The notes: a model not told the origin generated them from the sequence alone. Numbered from the stretch's first letter, positions 28,225-38,435 are shown. The stretch is DNA of 64,000 nt from Phycisphaerae bacterium (GCA_016795065.1 JAEUIU010000002.1:1-64000), one strand, 5' to 3'. Made by a program: numbers and translations.

Positions 28225-30111
28225 TCAGACGTCGGCTGACGCCATGCGATCTCGTCCGGAGCGCTCGGAACGCTTGCGTGCGTTCTCTTCGAGGATGCGC
28301 TTGCGGAGCCGGACGCTTTGCGGCGTGATCTCGACCAACTCGTCGGACTCGATGTACTCGATGGCCGACTCGAGCGTGTACAGGCGGGCGCCCTTGAGGA
28401 CGATCGTCGCTTCCTTGCTCGTCTCGCGGAAGTTCGTAAGCTGCTTGAGCCGGGTTGCGTTCACGATCAGGTCGTTGTCGCGATTGTGTTCGCCAACGAT
28501 CTGCCCCATGTACACGTTGTCGCCGGGGCGAATGAACATGATGCCGCGGTCGGAGAGGCCTTCGATCGCGTGCGATGTCACGCGTCCGGCCTCCATCGCA
28601 ATCATGACGCCGTTCTGGCGCTTCTTGAGGTCGCCACGGCGCGGCTTGTAGGCCGAGAACGTGTGGTGCATAACGGCGTCGCCGCCCGTGGCGTTGAGCA
28701 TGCGGGTGCGCAGGCCGATGAGCCCTCGAGCCGGGATCTCCGCCTCGATATGCATACGCTCGCCGCGGCCGTCCATCGAGAGGATCTCGGCGCCGCGCGA
28801 ACCGAGGAGTTCCAGTGCCCCTCCCATGCCGGTGGTGTCGACGTCCAACGACAAGCGCTCGAAGGGTTCGCAGACCACGCCGTCAATCTCTCGTTCGATG
28901 ACCTCGGGCTTGCCGACGGTCAGCTCGTAGCCCTCGCGACGCATGTTCTCCAGCAATACGCCCAGGTGCAGCAGACCGCGGCCGCTGACGTGGAACTCGT
29001 CGGAGGTGTCGCCGGGCGAAACGCGCAGGGCGACGTTGGACTGAAGTTCCTTCTCAAGCCGTTCGGAGATCTGCCGGCTGGTGACGAACTTGCCTTCCTG
29101 ACCGCCGAAGGGGCCGTCGTTGATCCGGAAGACCATGTGCAGCGTCGGCTCATCGACCTTTACCCGCGGGAGTGGCGAGGGGCGATCGGGATCGGCGATG
29201 GTGTCGCCGATGTCAATGTCGGCGATGCCCTCAATTGCGCAGAGGTCTCCTGCCTCGATGACCTGGACTTCGCGTCGGCCGAGGCCCTCGAAGCGGTTCA
29301 CCTTCTGAATGCGGACCTTCTTGGTGGAGCCGTTGGACTTGCAGACTGCGACCTGTTGGCCGGAGACGATCTTTCCCGCGAAGACGCGGCCAATGGCGAT
29401 GCGGCCGACGTACTCGGACCAGTCGAGGCTCGTGACCAGCATCTGAAGCGGTGCCGAGACGTCGTCCTTCGGAGCGGGAACGCGTTCCACGATCGTCTGG
29501 AAGAGGTCGTCAACGCCGCGTGACTGATCGTTCAGGATGCGCGACGCCCAGCCCTGTCGGCCAGATGCGTAGATGATCGGAAAATCGAGTGCCTCGTCCG
29601 GGGCGCCGAGGTCGACCAGAAGATCGAAGACCTCGTTGATGACCGCGTCGATGCGGGCGTCCGGACGATCGCACTTGTTGATGACGACGATCGGACGGAG
29701 ACCGAGCTCAAGGGCCTTGGAGAGAACGAACCGCGTCTGCGGCATCGGGCCTTCCGCGGCGTCGACCAGAAGCAGGCAGCCATCGGCCATGCGCAGAACG
29801 CGTTCCACTTCGCCGCCGAAGTCGGCGTGGCCCGGGGTGTCGATGATGTTGACGCGATAGACCTCGCCGCGGCGCGGGCCCTCGCGGAGGGTGTAGGTGA
29901 CGGCGCAGTTCTTTGCCAGGATGGTGATGCCGCGCTCGCGCTCGAGCGGGTTCGAATCGAGAACGCAGTCCTGACCGCCCTCGGTGAACTTGATGACGCC
30001 CGACTGCTGGAGCATCGCATCGACCATGGTGGTCTTGCCGTGATCGACGTGGGCAATGATCGCGACGTTACGGTGGCGGATGTCGGCGTTGGCGTCGGAA
30101 GGTGGGGGCAT
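28225..30111 (-). CDS. bipA: GTP-binding translation/ribosome factor BipA (TypA)
   Basis: A translational GTPase related to EF-G and LepA, involved in 50S assembly and stress response. G1 [12 protein letters not shown]2 [13 protein letters not shown]3 [16 protein letters not shown]4 NKCDRPDAR and G5 YASGRQG are all present in the first 190 residues. The EF-G-like domains and the C-terminal BipA-specific domain follow ([17 protein letters not shown] and [20 protein letters not shown]). At 628 residues it is about 15 longer than usual. The long leader may start at a TAGACT hexamer near 30236. Confidence 0.97.
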   Translation of the reverse strand: MPPPSDANADIRHRNVAIIAHVDHGKTTMVDAMLQQSGVIKFTEGGQDCVLDSNPLERERGITILAKNCAVTYTLREGPRRGEVYRVNIIDTPGHADFGGEVERVLRMADGCLLLVDAAEGPMPQTRFVLSKALELGLRPIVVINKCDRPDARIDAVINEVFDLLVDLGAPDEALDFPIIYASGRQGWASRILNDQSRGVDDLFQTIVERVPAPKDDVSAPLQMLVTSLDWSEYVGRIAIGRVFAGKIVSGQQVAVCKSNGSTKKVRIQKVNRFEGLGRREVQVIEAGDLCAIEGIADIDIGDTIADPDRPSPLPRVKVDEPTLHMVFRINDGPFGGQEGKFVTSRQISERLEKELQSNVALRVSPGDTSDEFHVSGRGLLHLGVLLENMRREGYELTVGKPEVIEREIDGVVCEPFERLSLDVDTTGMGGALELLGSRGAEILSMDGRGERMHIEAEIPARGLIGLRTRMLNATGGDAVMHHTFSAYKPRRGDLKKRQNGVMIAMEAGRVTSHAIEGLSDRGIMFIRPGDNVYMGQIVGEHNRDNDLIVNATRLKQLTNFRETSKEATIVLKGARLYTLESAIEYIESDELVEITPQSVRLRKRILEENARKRSERSGRDRMASADV

Positions 30112-30310
30112 GCGAGGACTCGCCCGGCGAGGAATGGGGAGGAGAACGCCGACATCGGCGGGCCGCGACCCGCACCGCCAGAGTTGGGGTACGACCGCGG
30201 GGCCTGCTGGAAGGTCCGCTGGAACGAGCCCCGCAGTCTAGCAGGATTCCCGTTTGTTCGGGAGACCCTAACAACTTGGTCGCCCAGGCTCATCGCCTCC
30301 TCTGTCCTCA

Positions 30311-30988
30311 TCAACCGAACAGGGCCACGTAGCCCACCCCCATGATGGCCAGATCGACGAGCACATGGCTAGCCCACGATGGCCAGATGCAACCGCTTCG
30401 GCGGTAGAGCCACGACCAGATCAGGCCGCCCACGAAGATCCCGATGCTGGCCAGCACGGTGGTCGGAACCGGGAGGTATTTCGCGAGCACGATGACGTGG
30501 TGGAGCGTGAACGCACTTGCCGAAAGCCACGTGGCCCAGCGCGGCGTGATTGCCTCGAAACGGCTGGTGATGAACCACCGGAAGACGTACTCCTCGAGGA
30601 GCGAGTTGACGAACGAAAGCCAGAGCGCGGCGACAACGAACTTGGCCGGCGTGGAAAGCCCGTTCTCGTTGAGGACCCCGTGAAAGGTGTTCATGTCGAT
30701 GGCGCGGTCGCCCAGCAGCCAACGAGTCAACACCACGAGGACGCCCACGGCGACCCCCACGCCGATGCCAATGCCCCACCCGTTCTTGCCAAACCCGGAG
30801 ACCTTCCAACGTTCGCCATCCACCCATCGGGACCAGATCGCCGGCGTGAGGTAGAGGACCGCCTTGCACAGGGCGTAGACGGCGATGCCGATCGTGCCCG
30901 GGGCGATCCAGAACGAGACGAGGGCGCCGATTGAGGGCGCCGGAATCACGATGGCGAGGGCGATGGCAGCGCTACGGCGGGAGATCAC
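30311..30988 (-). CDS. CPBP-family intramembrane metalloprotease (CAAX/Abi type)
   Basis: Polytopic membrane protein of 225 residues from the GTG at 30988, which overlaps the DUF1573 stop (GTGA). Motif 1 is NSLLEEYVFRWFI (Glu-Glu-x3-Arg), motif 2 contains SAFTLHHVIVL, and the final motif is WPSWASHVLVDLAI. These are the CPBP metal-site residues. Substrates are unknown. Relatives cleave or process prenylated proteins, peptides or bacteriocin precursors. The open frame starts far upstream but inside the neighbouring gene. Confidence 0.85.
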   Translation of the reverse strand: MISRRSAAIALAIVIPAPSIGALVSFWIAPGTIGIAVYALCKAVLYLTPAIWSRWVDGERWKVSGFGKNGWGIGIGVGVAVGVLVVLTRWLLGDRAIDMNTFHGVLNENGLSTPAKFVVAALWLSFVNSLLEEYVFRWFITSRFEAITPRWATWLSASAFTLHHVIVLAKYLPVPTTVLASIGIFVGGLIWSWLYRRSGCIWPSWASHVLVDLAIMGVGYVALFG

Positions 30989-32202
30989 AGGGGCTTCGTC
31001 GGGTTGGCGGCGGGAATGGCAGGCACGGTGCCGCAGATCTCCACTCTCTGGGGAGGGGCATCCTCCAATTGCACCATGTAGGGCATTCTGATGCGCCTCG
31101 GTTCGCCTCGGGCCTCGGGGGCCCTCAGAACGCACTCGATCGTGACCGACCCCAGCGGTTCGATCGGCTCGGTTGGCCATGGCGGGAGGGTGCCGGTGCC
31201 ATGGAAGGTCACCTTTTGGATCCGGATCGGCCGGCCGCTCACGTTGATCGCCCGAAACGCTCGCACCGCGGCCTTGCCGGGTTCGATCTCCCCGACGTCG
31301 ATGACGTCGGACTCAAACAGAAGTGCCGGCGGTGGAGCCAGATCGGCGGTGAGGAGGAACATCTCCTGGCCTCCGTCGTCGAAGCGGACGGTCCAGCCTT
31401 CCGTCACCTTCGGGATGCCCCGGGCGAATCGCGGCGCGAAAAACGCAACATGCAGAAGCCGGGCCTCGCCAGCCTCGAGCGTTGCGGCGCCATCGACCCA
31501 ACCGGGGACGTCATGCAGGTCCGATCCGATCGAGGTGATGGTGCGGGGTTCCTCGGAGTCGTTGGTCACCACGACCGTCACGTCGTAGGCGTTGCCGGGA
31601 GCGAGATGTCCGAGATCGAGCGTCGGACCACGGCGGGCGGCGCGGAGGAGTTCCGCGGGGCCGGGAGCGTCGATGATCTCAGGCACGATGCGAACGGCCT
31701 CGATGGTGCGGCCCACCACGTCGTACACCACCGGCGGATGGTAGAGGCGCTCGTCCGACGTCTGGCTGTCGGTAAGGCGCTGGATCTGAAAGGTGATCCT
31801 CTTGCGGAAGTCCAGCCCCTGCCTTTGCGGCGGACGGATCCCAAGCGTGAGCTCCACGCACGCGAGCGGCTCAAGCCGGACGGGACCTCCCCCGCTCACG
31901 GAGTCCATCGTCGAGACGGCCTTGATGATCACGATCGGCTCATCGATCGCATTGGCGATGCGGAAGCGTCGTGAAACCAATTCCCCTGCCGTGACCAAGC
32001 CGAAGTCGGTCACCGGCGGATCGCACAGGAGCACCGGATCGCCTTCGGCCCGCGCGGCGATGGCCTTCCGCAGCGGGTCGTCCTCGGCCAGTGCCTTCAC
32101 CGAGCCAAACTCGAGTTGGGCGACGGCGGCCGAGTTCACGATCGCAACGATGAGGAGAACCAACGAAGCTCGAAAGCCCAGCGTCATCGAGGTCCTGTGC
32201 AT
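30985..32202 (-). CDS. Secreted DUF1573 protein
   Basis: A signal peptide (TLGFRASLVLLIVAIVNSAAVA) follows the ATG at 32202, which has AAAGGAG upstream. A DUF1573-like immunoglobulin fold follows, with DFGLVTAGELVSRRFRIAN and the LGIRPPQRQGLDFRKRITFQ strand pair. A second similar module starts near VIDVGEIEPGKAAVRAFRA. The cysteine-Gly-Cys motif usual in DUF1573 is not obvious. It is paralogous to the DUF1573-ankyrin protein encoded two genes away (compare GLDFRKRITFQ with GLDLHKRVTFQ) and is translationally coupled to the CPBP protease gene. Confidence 0.8.
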   Translation of the reverse strand: MHRTSMTLGFRASLVLLIVAIVNSAAVAQLEFGSVKALAEDDPLRKAIAARAEGDPVLLCDPPVTDFGLVTAGELVSRRFRIANAIDEPIVIIKAVSTMDSVSGGGPVRLEPLACVELTLGIRPPQRQGLDFRKRITFQIQRLTDSQTSDERLYHPPVVYDVVGRTIEAVRIVPEIIDAPGPAELLRAARRGPTLDLGHLAPGNAYDVTVVVTNDSEEPRTITSIGSDLHDVPGWVDGAATLEAGEARLLHVAFFAPRFARGIPKVTEGWTVRFDDGGQEMFLLTADLAPPPALLFESDVIDVGEIEPGKAAVRAFRAINVSGRPIRIQKVTFHGTGTLPPWPTEPIEPLGSVTIECVLRAPEARGEPRRIRMPYMVQLEDAPPQRVEICGTVPAIPAANPTKPL

Positions 32203-32283
32203 CGGGCACGCTCCTTTCGGTGCGTGAAATGGACGAGGCGTCATGCCATTGCACCGGACTCGTTCCGTACCGGCCGTATCGAC

Positions 32284-33849
32284 TCACAGCCCATAGAGCG
32301 GCTTGAGCTTCCCTTCGAGGTGCCGCATAAGCGGTTCGGCGGAGAGCGGCTTGCCGGTCACGACCTTGCAGAGGTCGGCCGAGCGGTAGCGCTTCCCTTG
32401 CTGGTGGATCTTCCCGTTGAGCCACATGCGTAGCGGAGCGAACTCGCCTCGCGTGAAGCCGTCTTCCAGGCCCGGGATCTGCTCGCGAGCCGCTTCGAAG
32501 AACTGGGCTGCGAAGAGGTTGCCGAGGGTATAGGTCGGGAAGTAGCCCATCGCGGCCATCGACCAATGGATGTCCTGGAGGCAGCCTCGACGGTCGTCCG
32601 GCACGGTGAGGCCGAGGTACTCCTTGTAGGCCTTGTTCCAGACCTCAGGGATACCGCCGACCTCGAGGTCGCCGCGCAGGACAGCCCGTTCGATCTCGAA
32701 GCGGATCATGATGTGCAGGTTGTAGGTGGCCTCGTCGGCGTCGACGCGAATGAAGCCCGGCTCGACGACGTTGGCGGCGCTGTAGAGCTCGTCCAGCGAG
32801 AACCGCTTCACCGAGTCGCCGGCGAATTGCGGAAGCTCCCGGATGGCCCACGTCCAGAACGCCCGGCCGCGGCCGACCTGGTTCTCCCACATCCGCGACT
32901 GGCTCTCGTGAATGCCGAGGGAAACGCTCTCGCCCATCGGCAGGCCGATCTGATCGGCTCGGAGCCCCTGCTCGTACATCCCGTGCCCGGTCTCGTGCAT
33001 CGCGCTGCCGAGGCCGTCCAGGAGCACCCGCTCGTTGTAGCGGCTGGTCATGCGCACGTCATTGCAGTGTGAGCCGCCGCAGAAGGGATGGGTCGAACGG
33101 TCGAGACGACCTCGCTCGTAATCGAAACCGAGCTTGGCGGTGACGTGCTTCGCGAAGGCCTCCTGGGCGTCGATCGAAACCGGGAAGTCGTTGAACGCAT
33201 CGGCCGGCTTGCGGCCCTTCGCCTGGGCGTCAAGGATCGCGTGGACCAGTTTCGTGAGCCGCTCGCGAAGCGGCGTGAAGACGGTCTCGACGTAGGCAGC
33301 CGTGCACCCCGCCTCGTAATCGTCGGCGAGGGCGTCCCAGGCCTCGCCACCCGCGGCCCAACCGAAGCACTTCGCCTTGTGCCGGAGGAGTTCGATGATC
33401 CTGGCCAGATGCGGCTTGAAGCGGTTGAAGTCCGATGCCTTGCGGGCCTCGGCCCACTCGTGCTGACCGATCGAACTCGCCTCGGCCAGTTCGGAGACGA
33501 GAGAGGTCGGGAGCTTGGTCGCCCGGTCGTAGGCGCGGCGGATCTCGCGCACGTTCACCGCTTCGACCGAGAGCGGGTCAGCCATGAGCGAACGGTCGCC
33601 CTCACACGCTGCGAGCCAGTCGCCGATGCGCTTGTCGGTGGCCATCTCATGGGCCATGCGGGCGAGTTGGGCCAGTTGCTTCGAGCGCAGGTCGAGGCCG
33701 CCGGCAGGCATCATCGTCTCTTGGTCCCATCCCAGAATGCTCCCGGTCGCGCCGAGGAGCGACGCATCAGCGATCTGGCTGACCAATTGGTCATACGCCG
33801 CCGAAACCGATTGGCTCTTGCCTTGGGATGACATGGATGCGGTGGACAT
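32284..33849 (-). CDS. M32 family carboxypeptidase (Taq-type)
   Basis: A cytoplasmic zinc metallocarboxypeptidase that removes C-terminal residues from peptides. The zinc site is SAMHETGHGMYEQG (HExxH), with the downstream Glu in GIHESQSRMWEN. The family-specific HPFCGGSHCNDVRMTSRY lies just before. The helical N-terminal region (ATGSILGWDQETMMPAGG) is also characteristic. The 521-residue length is normal. The first ATG is at 33849, with others at 33834. Confidence 0.95.
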   Translation of the reverse strand: MSTASMSSQGKSQSVSAAYDQLVSQIADASLLGATGSILGWDQETMMPAGGLDLRSKQLAQLARMAHEMATDKRIGDWLAACEGDRSLMADPLSVEAVNVREIRRAYDRATKLPTSLVSELAEASSIGQHEWAEARKASDFNRFKPHLARIIELLRHKAKCFGWAAGGEAWDALADDYEAGCTAAYVETVFTPLRERLTKLVHAILDAQAKGRKPADAFNDFPVSIDAQEAFAKHVTAKLGFDYERGRLDRSTHPFCGGSHCNDVRMTSRYNERVLLDGLGSAMHETGHGMYEQGLRADQIGLPMGESVSLGIHESQSRMWENQVGRGRAFWTWAIRELPQFAGDSVKRFSLDELYSAANVVEPGFIRVDADEATYNLHIMIRFEIERAVLRGDLEVGGIPEVWNKAYKEYLGLTVPDDRRGCLQDIHWSMAAMGYFPTYTLGNLFAAQFFEAAREQIPGLEDGFTRGEFAPLRMWLNGKIHQQGKRYRSADLCKVVTGKPLSAEPLMRHLEGKLKPLYGL

Positions 33850-33950
33850 GCGAACCTCAAGAATGCGATGGAGTCCGTCGAGGTCGGCGCCGACGCGATG
33901 CCGGGCACAACCCGATGTGCGAGCGCCATGATACGGATCGCAGGCGCGAG

Positions 33951-33990
33951 AAAAAAAAGGGCCCGCGTCCGGGAGTGCCGGGCGCGGGCC
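33951..33990 (-). terminator. Intrinsic terminator of the DUF1573-ankyrin gene
   Basis: On the minus strand a GC-rich stem (GGCCCGCGCCCGG with CCGGACGCGGGCC) is followed by a run of eight T residues. It lies 66 bp past the stop of the ankyrin gene. This is a textbook rho-independent terminator. Confidence 0.88.
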
Positions 33991-34056
33991 TTGGATGTTC
34001 AGACGGGGAGATCGAAGGTCTTCCTTCGAAGCTGTCCTCGAATCTTGCTTGGTGTC

Positions 34057-35946
34057 TTACTTGGAGTCTGGAGCCTTCGGGGTCGCCGGAGCGGCGGGCT
34101 TCACCGGACTATCGCCGGTGGGCGTCGTCTTTGGCGTCGCGCCTGCTTCGGGCGAGGCGATCGCGCCGGATGCCGGAACGAACTCCTTGAGATAGGCCAC
34201 GACCGGGTTCTTGCCGGCGTCGATACGGTTGTTCGCGTAGTCAAGTGCGTTCCAACCACGAGCGTCCTTCGCGGCCACGTCGGCGCCCGCTGCCTTGAGG
34301 GCCTCGAGCTTCTTCACGTCGCCGTTCATGGAAGCGAACATGAAGGGGGTGTGCCCGAGGTTGTTCTTGGCGTTGACGTCGGCCTTCGCGTCGAGGATCG
34401 CCTTCATTGATTCGAACTTGCCGGTGCGGGCCGCACGCATGAGGGCGGTATCGCCGCTCATCTTGTCCTGCACATCGACCTTCGCGCCAGCGGAGAGGAG
34501 AGCGGTCACCGCTTCAGGCGAGCCAATGCTGGCCGACCAGAGGAGCGGTGAAAGTCCGTTCACGTCGATCACGTTCACGTCAGCCTTGTGTTGGATGAGG
34601 TACTTCACCACATCCGGGCTGCCGAGGCCGGAGGCCCAGAGAACGGGGCTGCCGCCGATCTGGTCACGGGCGTTCACATCAGCGCCCTTCTCAACCAACA
34701 GCTTCACGATCTCGATGTCCTTCCCTTCGGCCGCCAAGGTCAGCGGAGTCTTGCCGACCCTGTCCTTCGCCTCAAGATTGGCCTTCGCCTGCAGCAGCAA
34801 CGGAATCATTTCCTTGCGGCCTTCCTTCACGGCCCAGTGAAGGGCCGTGCGGCCACCGCTCACCGGATCGGCAACATTCGGATCCTTGCCGTCTGCAAGA
34901 AGCAGCGGAAGCGTCTGAAGGTCATTGGCTCGCACGGCCTGGATGACCGGATCCATCGGTTGGGATGGCTTGACGGCCTGTTCCGGCTGGGGTCGGGCCT
35001 GATCACCGAGCGTCCGCTTGATGATCACGGTCAGGTTGCCGGCCTTCGGGTGATCCGTGGTGAAAGCGAGCTTGGCTGACTTGCCGCTCTCGGCCCAGGT
35101 AGCCCAGTCGACATGCACTTGGTGCTCGGCCTTTGCCTCGGCGGAGATGTCCTTCACGAGGGGCGGATTGGCCCCAAGGATCTTGAAGGGCTTGCCATCA
35201 ACCGAGGTAAGGGTGATCAGCCCATCCTTGGCGCCATCCTTCTCGTCCTTGCCCGGACCTTCCATCATCTCAGGGCTGATCTTGATGAACTCGGCGACAT
35301 GTCCCTTGAGGTCAAGCACAACCGGCGAATGCCCATCCAACTGGAAGGTGACCCGCTTGTGAAGGTCGAGTCCCTGCTTTTCCGGTGGCTTGAGGGTGAT
35401 CTCGGCCTCGGCGGATCCGCCGACGGGAATTGGCTCCTTCGGCCAGGTCGGAATCGTGCATCCACAGCTCGCGACGGCCTTCGTCACGGTGACGGGCTGG
35501 TCAATGATGTTGACGATCTTCACCTTGAGAGTTACCGCCACGCCGGCAGTCATTTCGCCGAAGTCCAGAACGGCAGGGTCGAACTTGATTGCCGCCTGTT
35601 GGTTCTGTGCCGCCGGTTCGCCGGGAGTGACCGCCCGTGCCGGCGCCGTTCCTCGAGTTGGGGTGAGATCGCCGTTCTGCGGACGTGCCCGGTTCGAGAT
35701 CGCCGGGGCAACTGGGTTCCGCTGGTCGCGGGCATCTCGCTTGGCCTGGTCTGCTGGGGCTGTTGCGGGCGGTGCAGCTGGCTTCTGGGTTTGATTGGTG
35801 CTCGGGTTCGTATCCTGGGCAACGGCATACGCCATTCCCAAGGCTGGGGCGGCGATGACCGACGTAACGAGCACCGCGATTGGTGCAATGAACATCCAGC
35901 CCTTTCGGCTGGCCTGCTGCAGACGGAGATTGCTGGTGTGACTCAT
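34057..35946 (-). CDS. DUF1573 domain fused to ankyrin repeats, exported
   Basis: A hydrophobic N-terminal segment (MFIAPIAVLVTSVIAAPALG) acts as signal or anchor. A Pro/Ala/Gln-rich linker runs to about residue 115. The DUF1573 domain follows (KFDPAVLDFGEMTAGVAVTL, ASCGCTIPTWPKEPI, GLDLHKRVTFQL) and keeps the SCGC motif. From about residue 345 come seven ankyrin repeats (for example GRTALHWAVKEGRKEMIPLL and GKTPLTLAAEGKDIEIVKLL), then a Pro/Ala tail. The SCGC motif may bind metal or form a disulfide. The repeats predict protein binding in the periplasm. It ends in a strong terminator. Confidence 0.88.
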   Translation of the reverse strand: MSHTSNLRLQQASRKGWMFIAPIAVLVTSVIAAPALGMAYAVAQDTNPSTNQTQKPAAPPATAPADQAKRDARDQRNPVAPAISNRARPQNGDLTPTRGTAPARAVTPGEPAAQNQQAAIKFDPAVLDFGEMTAGVAVTLKVKIVNIIDQPVTVTKAVASCGCTIPTWPKEPIPVGGSAEAEITLKPPEKQGLDLHKRVTFQLDGHSPVVLDLKGHVAEFIKISPEMMEGPGKDEKDGAKDGLITLTSVDGKPFKILGANPPLVKDISAEAKAEHQVHVDWATWAESGKSAKLAFTTDHPKAGNLTVIIKRTLGDQARPQPEQAVKPSQPMDPVIQAVRANDLQTLPLLLADGKDPNVADPVSGGRTALHWAVKEGRKEMIPLLLQAKANLEAKDRVGKTPLTLAAEGKDIEIVKLLVEKGADVNARDQIGGSPVLWASGLGSPDVVKYLIQHKADVNVIDVNGLSPLLWSASIGSPEAVTALLSAGAKVDVQDKMSGDTALMRAARTGKFESMKAILDAKADVNAKNNLGHTPFMFASMNGDVKKLEALKAAGADVAAKDARGWNALDYANNRIDAGKNPVVAYLKEFVPASGAIASPEAGATPKTTPTGDSPVKPAAPATPKAPDSK

Positions 35947-36337
35947 GGTTCTCGTTTCCTCAATCGGACATGCCTGATCTGGACATGGCTCGTTCGGTAT
36001 GCCTTGGACCGTCCGACGGTCGGCTCCCTGGTTGAGCGCTCGGCAGCCTTACCCGTACTGATGTCGGCTGGCTTTCGCCTTCGAACATCAGTCCTCGCCG
36101 GACAAAGGAGTACTCGTCATCGGCGCGGCATGGGAGGTCGTTCGAACGTCGCCTCCTGAACGATGATTGCGTCCAAGTGGCAGACTTCGATCACTCCGAT
36201 CGCGCGGGTCGCGCGGCTCCCTCCGGAGCATTATCGGCGAACAATCGATCGTACCCGGAGCAGGGACTGGAAGCGAGTTCCAACCTCATCCGAGCCAAAC
36301 CCAGCCACCCCCTACGCGACGCTGGTACAGTGCCGTC
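35947..36337. other. Divergent intergenic region (DUF1573-ankyrin and Memo-like genes)
   Basis: About 390 bp with no gene. It must contain the minus-strand promoter of the ankyrin gene, which I could not pinpoint. The plus-strand start has a -10-like TACAGT at 36326-36331, 6 bases before the ATG at 36338, suggesting a leaderless mRNA. No riboswitch or repeat was recognised. Confidence 0.4.
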
Positions 36338-37561
36338 ATGCCGTCCGTCGAGGAACTTCCCTCCCACCTTCGCACGCCCCAAGTCCGCCCCATTCAGCCG
36401 CTTCCGCTTCAGGCGCAGAACAAGGAAAGCGGTCAAACCGCGGTCCTGATCGGCCTTCGCGATCCGTCGATGCTCACCAACCAAATGATGGTGGTGCCGC
36501 CGCAGGCGCTCCAGGTCATTCAGCATTTCCGGGGCGACCGGGCGCTAGAGGACATCGCGGCCCTGTTCAAGACCGAGGTGCAGCCGCTGGTGGAGCTCGT
36601 GACCAAGATGGACGAGTTCGGCCTTCTCTGGGGACCGACCTCCGAGCGGCTTGAAACCGAGATGAAGGAAAAGCTCAGGACCGAAGGCTACTTCCCAGTG
36701 ACCGCTTCGGGTTCCTTGGGGAAGGACGAGGCCGAGTGCCGAAGCCGCTTGGATGGGTGGCTCGAGAAGACGGAGGACCCGGAGCTGGAGACCCCCGCCA
36801 CCGGCATCATCGCACCGCACCTGGACTATGGCCGTGGCTGGCCGGTTTATGCATCGAGCTACCGTTGCTTTGATCGAGCAGCTCGCCCGGACCGGGTCGT
36901 CATCCTTGGTACCAACCACTTCGGCGTCGGTGATGGCGTCGTCATGACCGATCTCGGTTTCCGCACGCCTTTGGGGGCGGTGCCGGCAGACCAAGGCTTG
37001 ATTGGCCGTTTGCGGTCGTCGCTGGGTGACCGGCTGTTCATCGATCAGCTGGACCACTTGCCAGAGCATTCCATTCAGCTCCACCTTCCTTGGATTCAGC
37101 ATCGCTGGGGCGACGTCCAGGTTGCAGCGGCTCTGATTCCCGACCCGTTGACCCCCATGATCGCAAACGATGGCGCTCGGGTTTCCAGGCCGGAGTTCGT
37201 CTCGGCGATGGTTGATGCACTCGCGGCCGAAGGAGGCGTCACGTATGTCGTTGCCTCCAGCGACCTGAGCCACGTGGGACCGCAGTTTGGCGAGCCTGTT
37301 GCCGTGAACGACCAGCGCAAGATCGAAGTGGAACGGCATGACCGCGAGTTGATGGGCAAGTACCTCTCTGCCGACCCGAAGCAGTTCCTCGAAGCGTGCG
37401 AGTGGACGAAAAACCCGACTCGCTGGTGCAGCATCGGAAACATGACGGCAGCCCTTGAGATCGTGCGCCCCTCCGTTGTTGAGTTGGTGGACTATCGCCA
37501 AGCCTGCGACCAGCAGGGCTCAGCTATGGTCACCAGCTGCTCCATGGCTCTGGTTCGCTGA
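36338..37561 (+). CDS. Memo-like protein (AmmeMemoRadiSam system protein B) with PqqD-like N-terminal domain
   Basis: The C-terminal 270 residues match the Memo family: GIIAPHLDYGRGWPVYAS, VILGTNHFGVGDGV, EHSIQLHLPWIQHRW and VASSDLSHVGP, whose His residues form the metal site in relatives. Bacterial Memo proteins are often linked with AMMECR1 and radical-SAM proteins. Neither partner is in this window. The first 110 residues (IGLRDPSMLTNQ through ALEDIAALFKTEVQPLVELV) look like a PqqD-like helical domain. The 36338 start is supported by the close -10 and by homology. Confidence 0.82.
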   Translation: MPSVEELPSHLRTPQVRPIQPLPLQAQNKESGQTAVLIGLRDPSMLTNQMMVVPPQALQVIQHFRGDRALEDIAALFKTEVQPLVELVTKMDEFGLLWGPTSERLETEMKEKLRTEGYFPVTASGSLGKDEAECRSRLDGWLEKTEDPELETPATGIIAPHLDYGRGWPVYASSYRCFDRAARPDRVVILGTNHFGVGDGVVMTDLGFRTPLGAVPADQGLIGRLRSSLGDRLFIDQLDHLPEHSIQLHLPWIQHRWGDVQVAAALIPDPLTPMIANDGARVSRPEFVSAMVDALAAEGGVTYVVASSDLSHVGPQFGEPVAVNDQRKIEVERHDRELMGKYLSADPKQFLEACEWTKNPTRWCSIGNMTAALEIVRPSVVELVDYRQACDQQGSAMVTSCSMALVR

Positions 37562-37647
37562 TAGCTGTTCGATAGCTCGTTTGGTGGCTTCGCGCTCGCG
37601 GCACGCAGCGCGCCTCGCTGCCTCATGCTGCTCGGGGAAGGACCGCC

Positions 37648-38154
37648 GTGATTGCCGTTGTCCAACGTGTGTCCAAGGCAAGTGTCAGCGTCGCCAGAAC
37701 GCCTTTTGATGGATCGGGCCTTCCTTCCGGGCCTGATCGGGCGGCGGAGCATGAAATCGTTGGGGAGATCGGCCGAGGCTTGTGCGTTCTCCTTGGCGTC
37801 GAGCAAGAAGACGGTGAGCGAGAAGCGGACGCCATGGCGGCAAAGCTCGTGAAGCTGCGGATCTTCCCCACCAGTGACGGCCCCGACCGAGACGGCAAGA
37901 TGAATCGCTCGGTGGTCGACGTGGGCGGCGGAATCCTGGTGATCAGCCAGTTCACGCTTGCCGGTGATACGTCCGGGGGAAATCGCCCAAGCTTCACGAA
38001 CGCGGCCCCGCCAGCGATCGCCGAGCCGCTCTATGAGCGAGTGGTGCGCGGCATTCGGGCGACCGGCGTCCCGGCCGAGACGGGCCGCTTTCGCACGCAC
38101 ATGGTGGTGTCGATCGTGAACGACGGGCCGGTCACGATTCTCGTCCGTGCGTGA
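37648..38154 (+). CDS. dtd: D-aminoacyl-tRNA deacylase
   Basis: Removes D-amino acids wrongly attached to tRNA. Diagnostic motifs are VISQFTLAGDT (Ser-Gln-x-Thr type) and GNRPSFTNAAPP (Gly-cis-Pro loop region). The N-terminus MIAVVQRVSKASVSV (start codon GTG) is typical. At 168 residues it is about 20 longer than the usual 145-150, because of an insertion at about 17-36 (ARTPFDGSGLPSGPDRAAEH) in the second strand region. It stands 87 bp after the Memo-like gene, probably in the same transcript. Confidence 0.92.
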   Translation: MIAVVQRVSKASVSVARTPFDGSGLPSGPDRAAEHEIVGEIGRGLCVLLGVEQEDGEREADAMAAKLVKLRIFPTSDGPDRDGKMNRSVVDVGGGILVISQFTLAGDTSGGNRPSFTNAAPPAIAEPLYERVVRGIRATGVPAETGRFRTHMVVSIVNDGPVTILVRA

Positions 38155-38235
38155 GCGGCTTCAAATGTGCGTGAGCGGGGCCAGACGGCGGGCAGGTTGG
38201 TGCCGTGCCAAGCTCGGCTCACGCCTGTCAGCGCC

Positions 38236-38278
38236 AAAAAGAAAAAGAGCCCGTCACAGATTGAACCGCGACAGGCTC
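38236..38278 (-). terminator. Intrinsic terminator downstream of the uracil-DNA glycosylase gene
   Basis: On the minus strand the arms GAGCCTGTCGC and GTGACGGGCTC pair (two G-U wobbles) and are followed by TTTTTCTTTTT. It lies about 160 bp beyond the glycosylase stop and faces the end of dtd, so it may serve only the minus-strand gene. Confidence 0.75.
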
Positions 38279-38435
38279 CTCGTGGGGGGCTCGTAACCGC
38301 TTGGCCTTCGAAGGCATCGGCGGGAGGCGTCGGCCTCGCAAGGAAGTTCGCAGAAACCAACGTGGCGGTTCCTGCCCGCCGTCAAAAACATGCACGTTTC
38401 TGCTCAGGAGGGGGCAGGTTTACCCAATGCCACAG

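Noticed and set aside
38236-38278. tRNA-like T-arm (GGTTCAATC) as part of a tRNA gene
   Set aside because: No acceptor, D or anticodon arms; the sequence is the loop of an intrinsic terminator.
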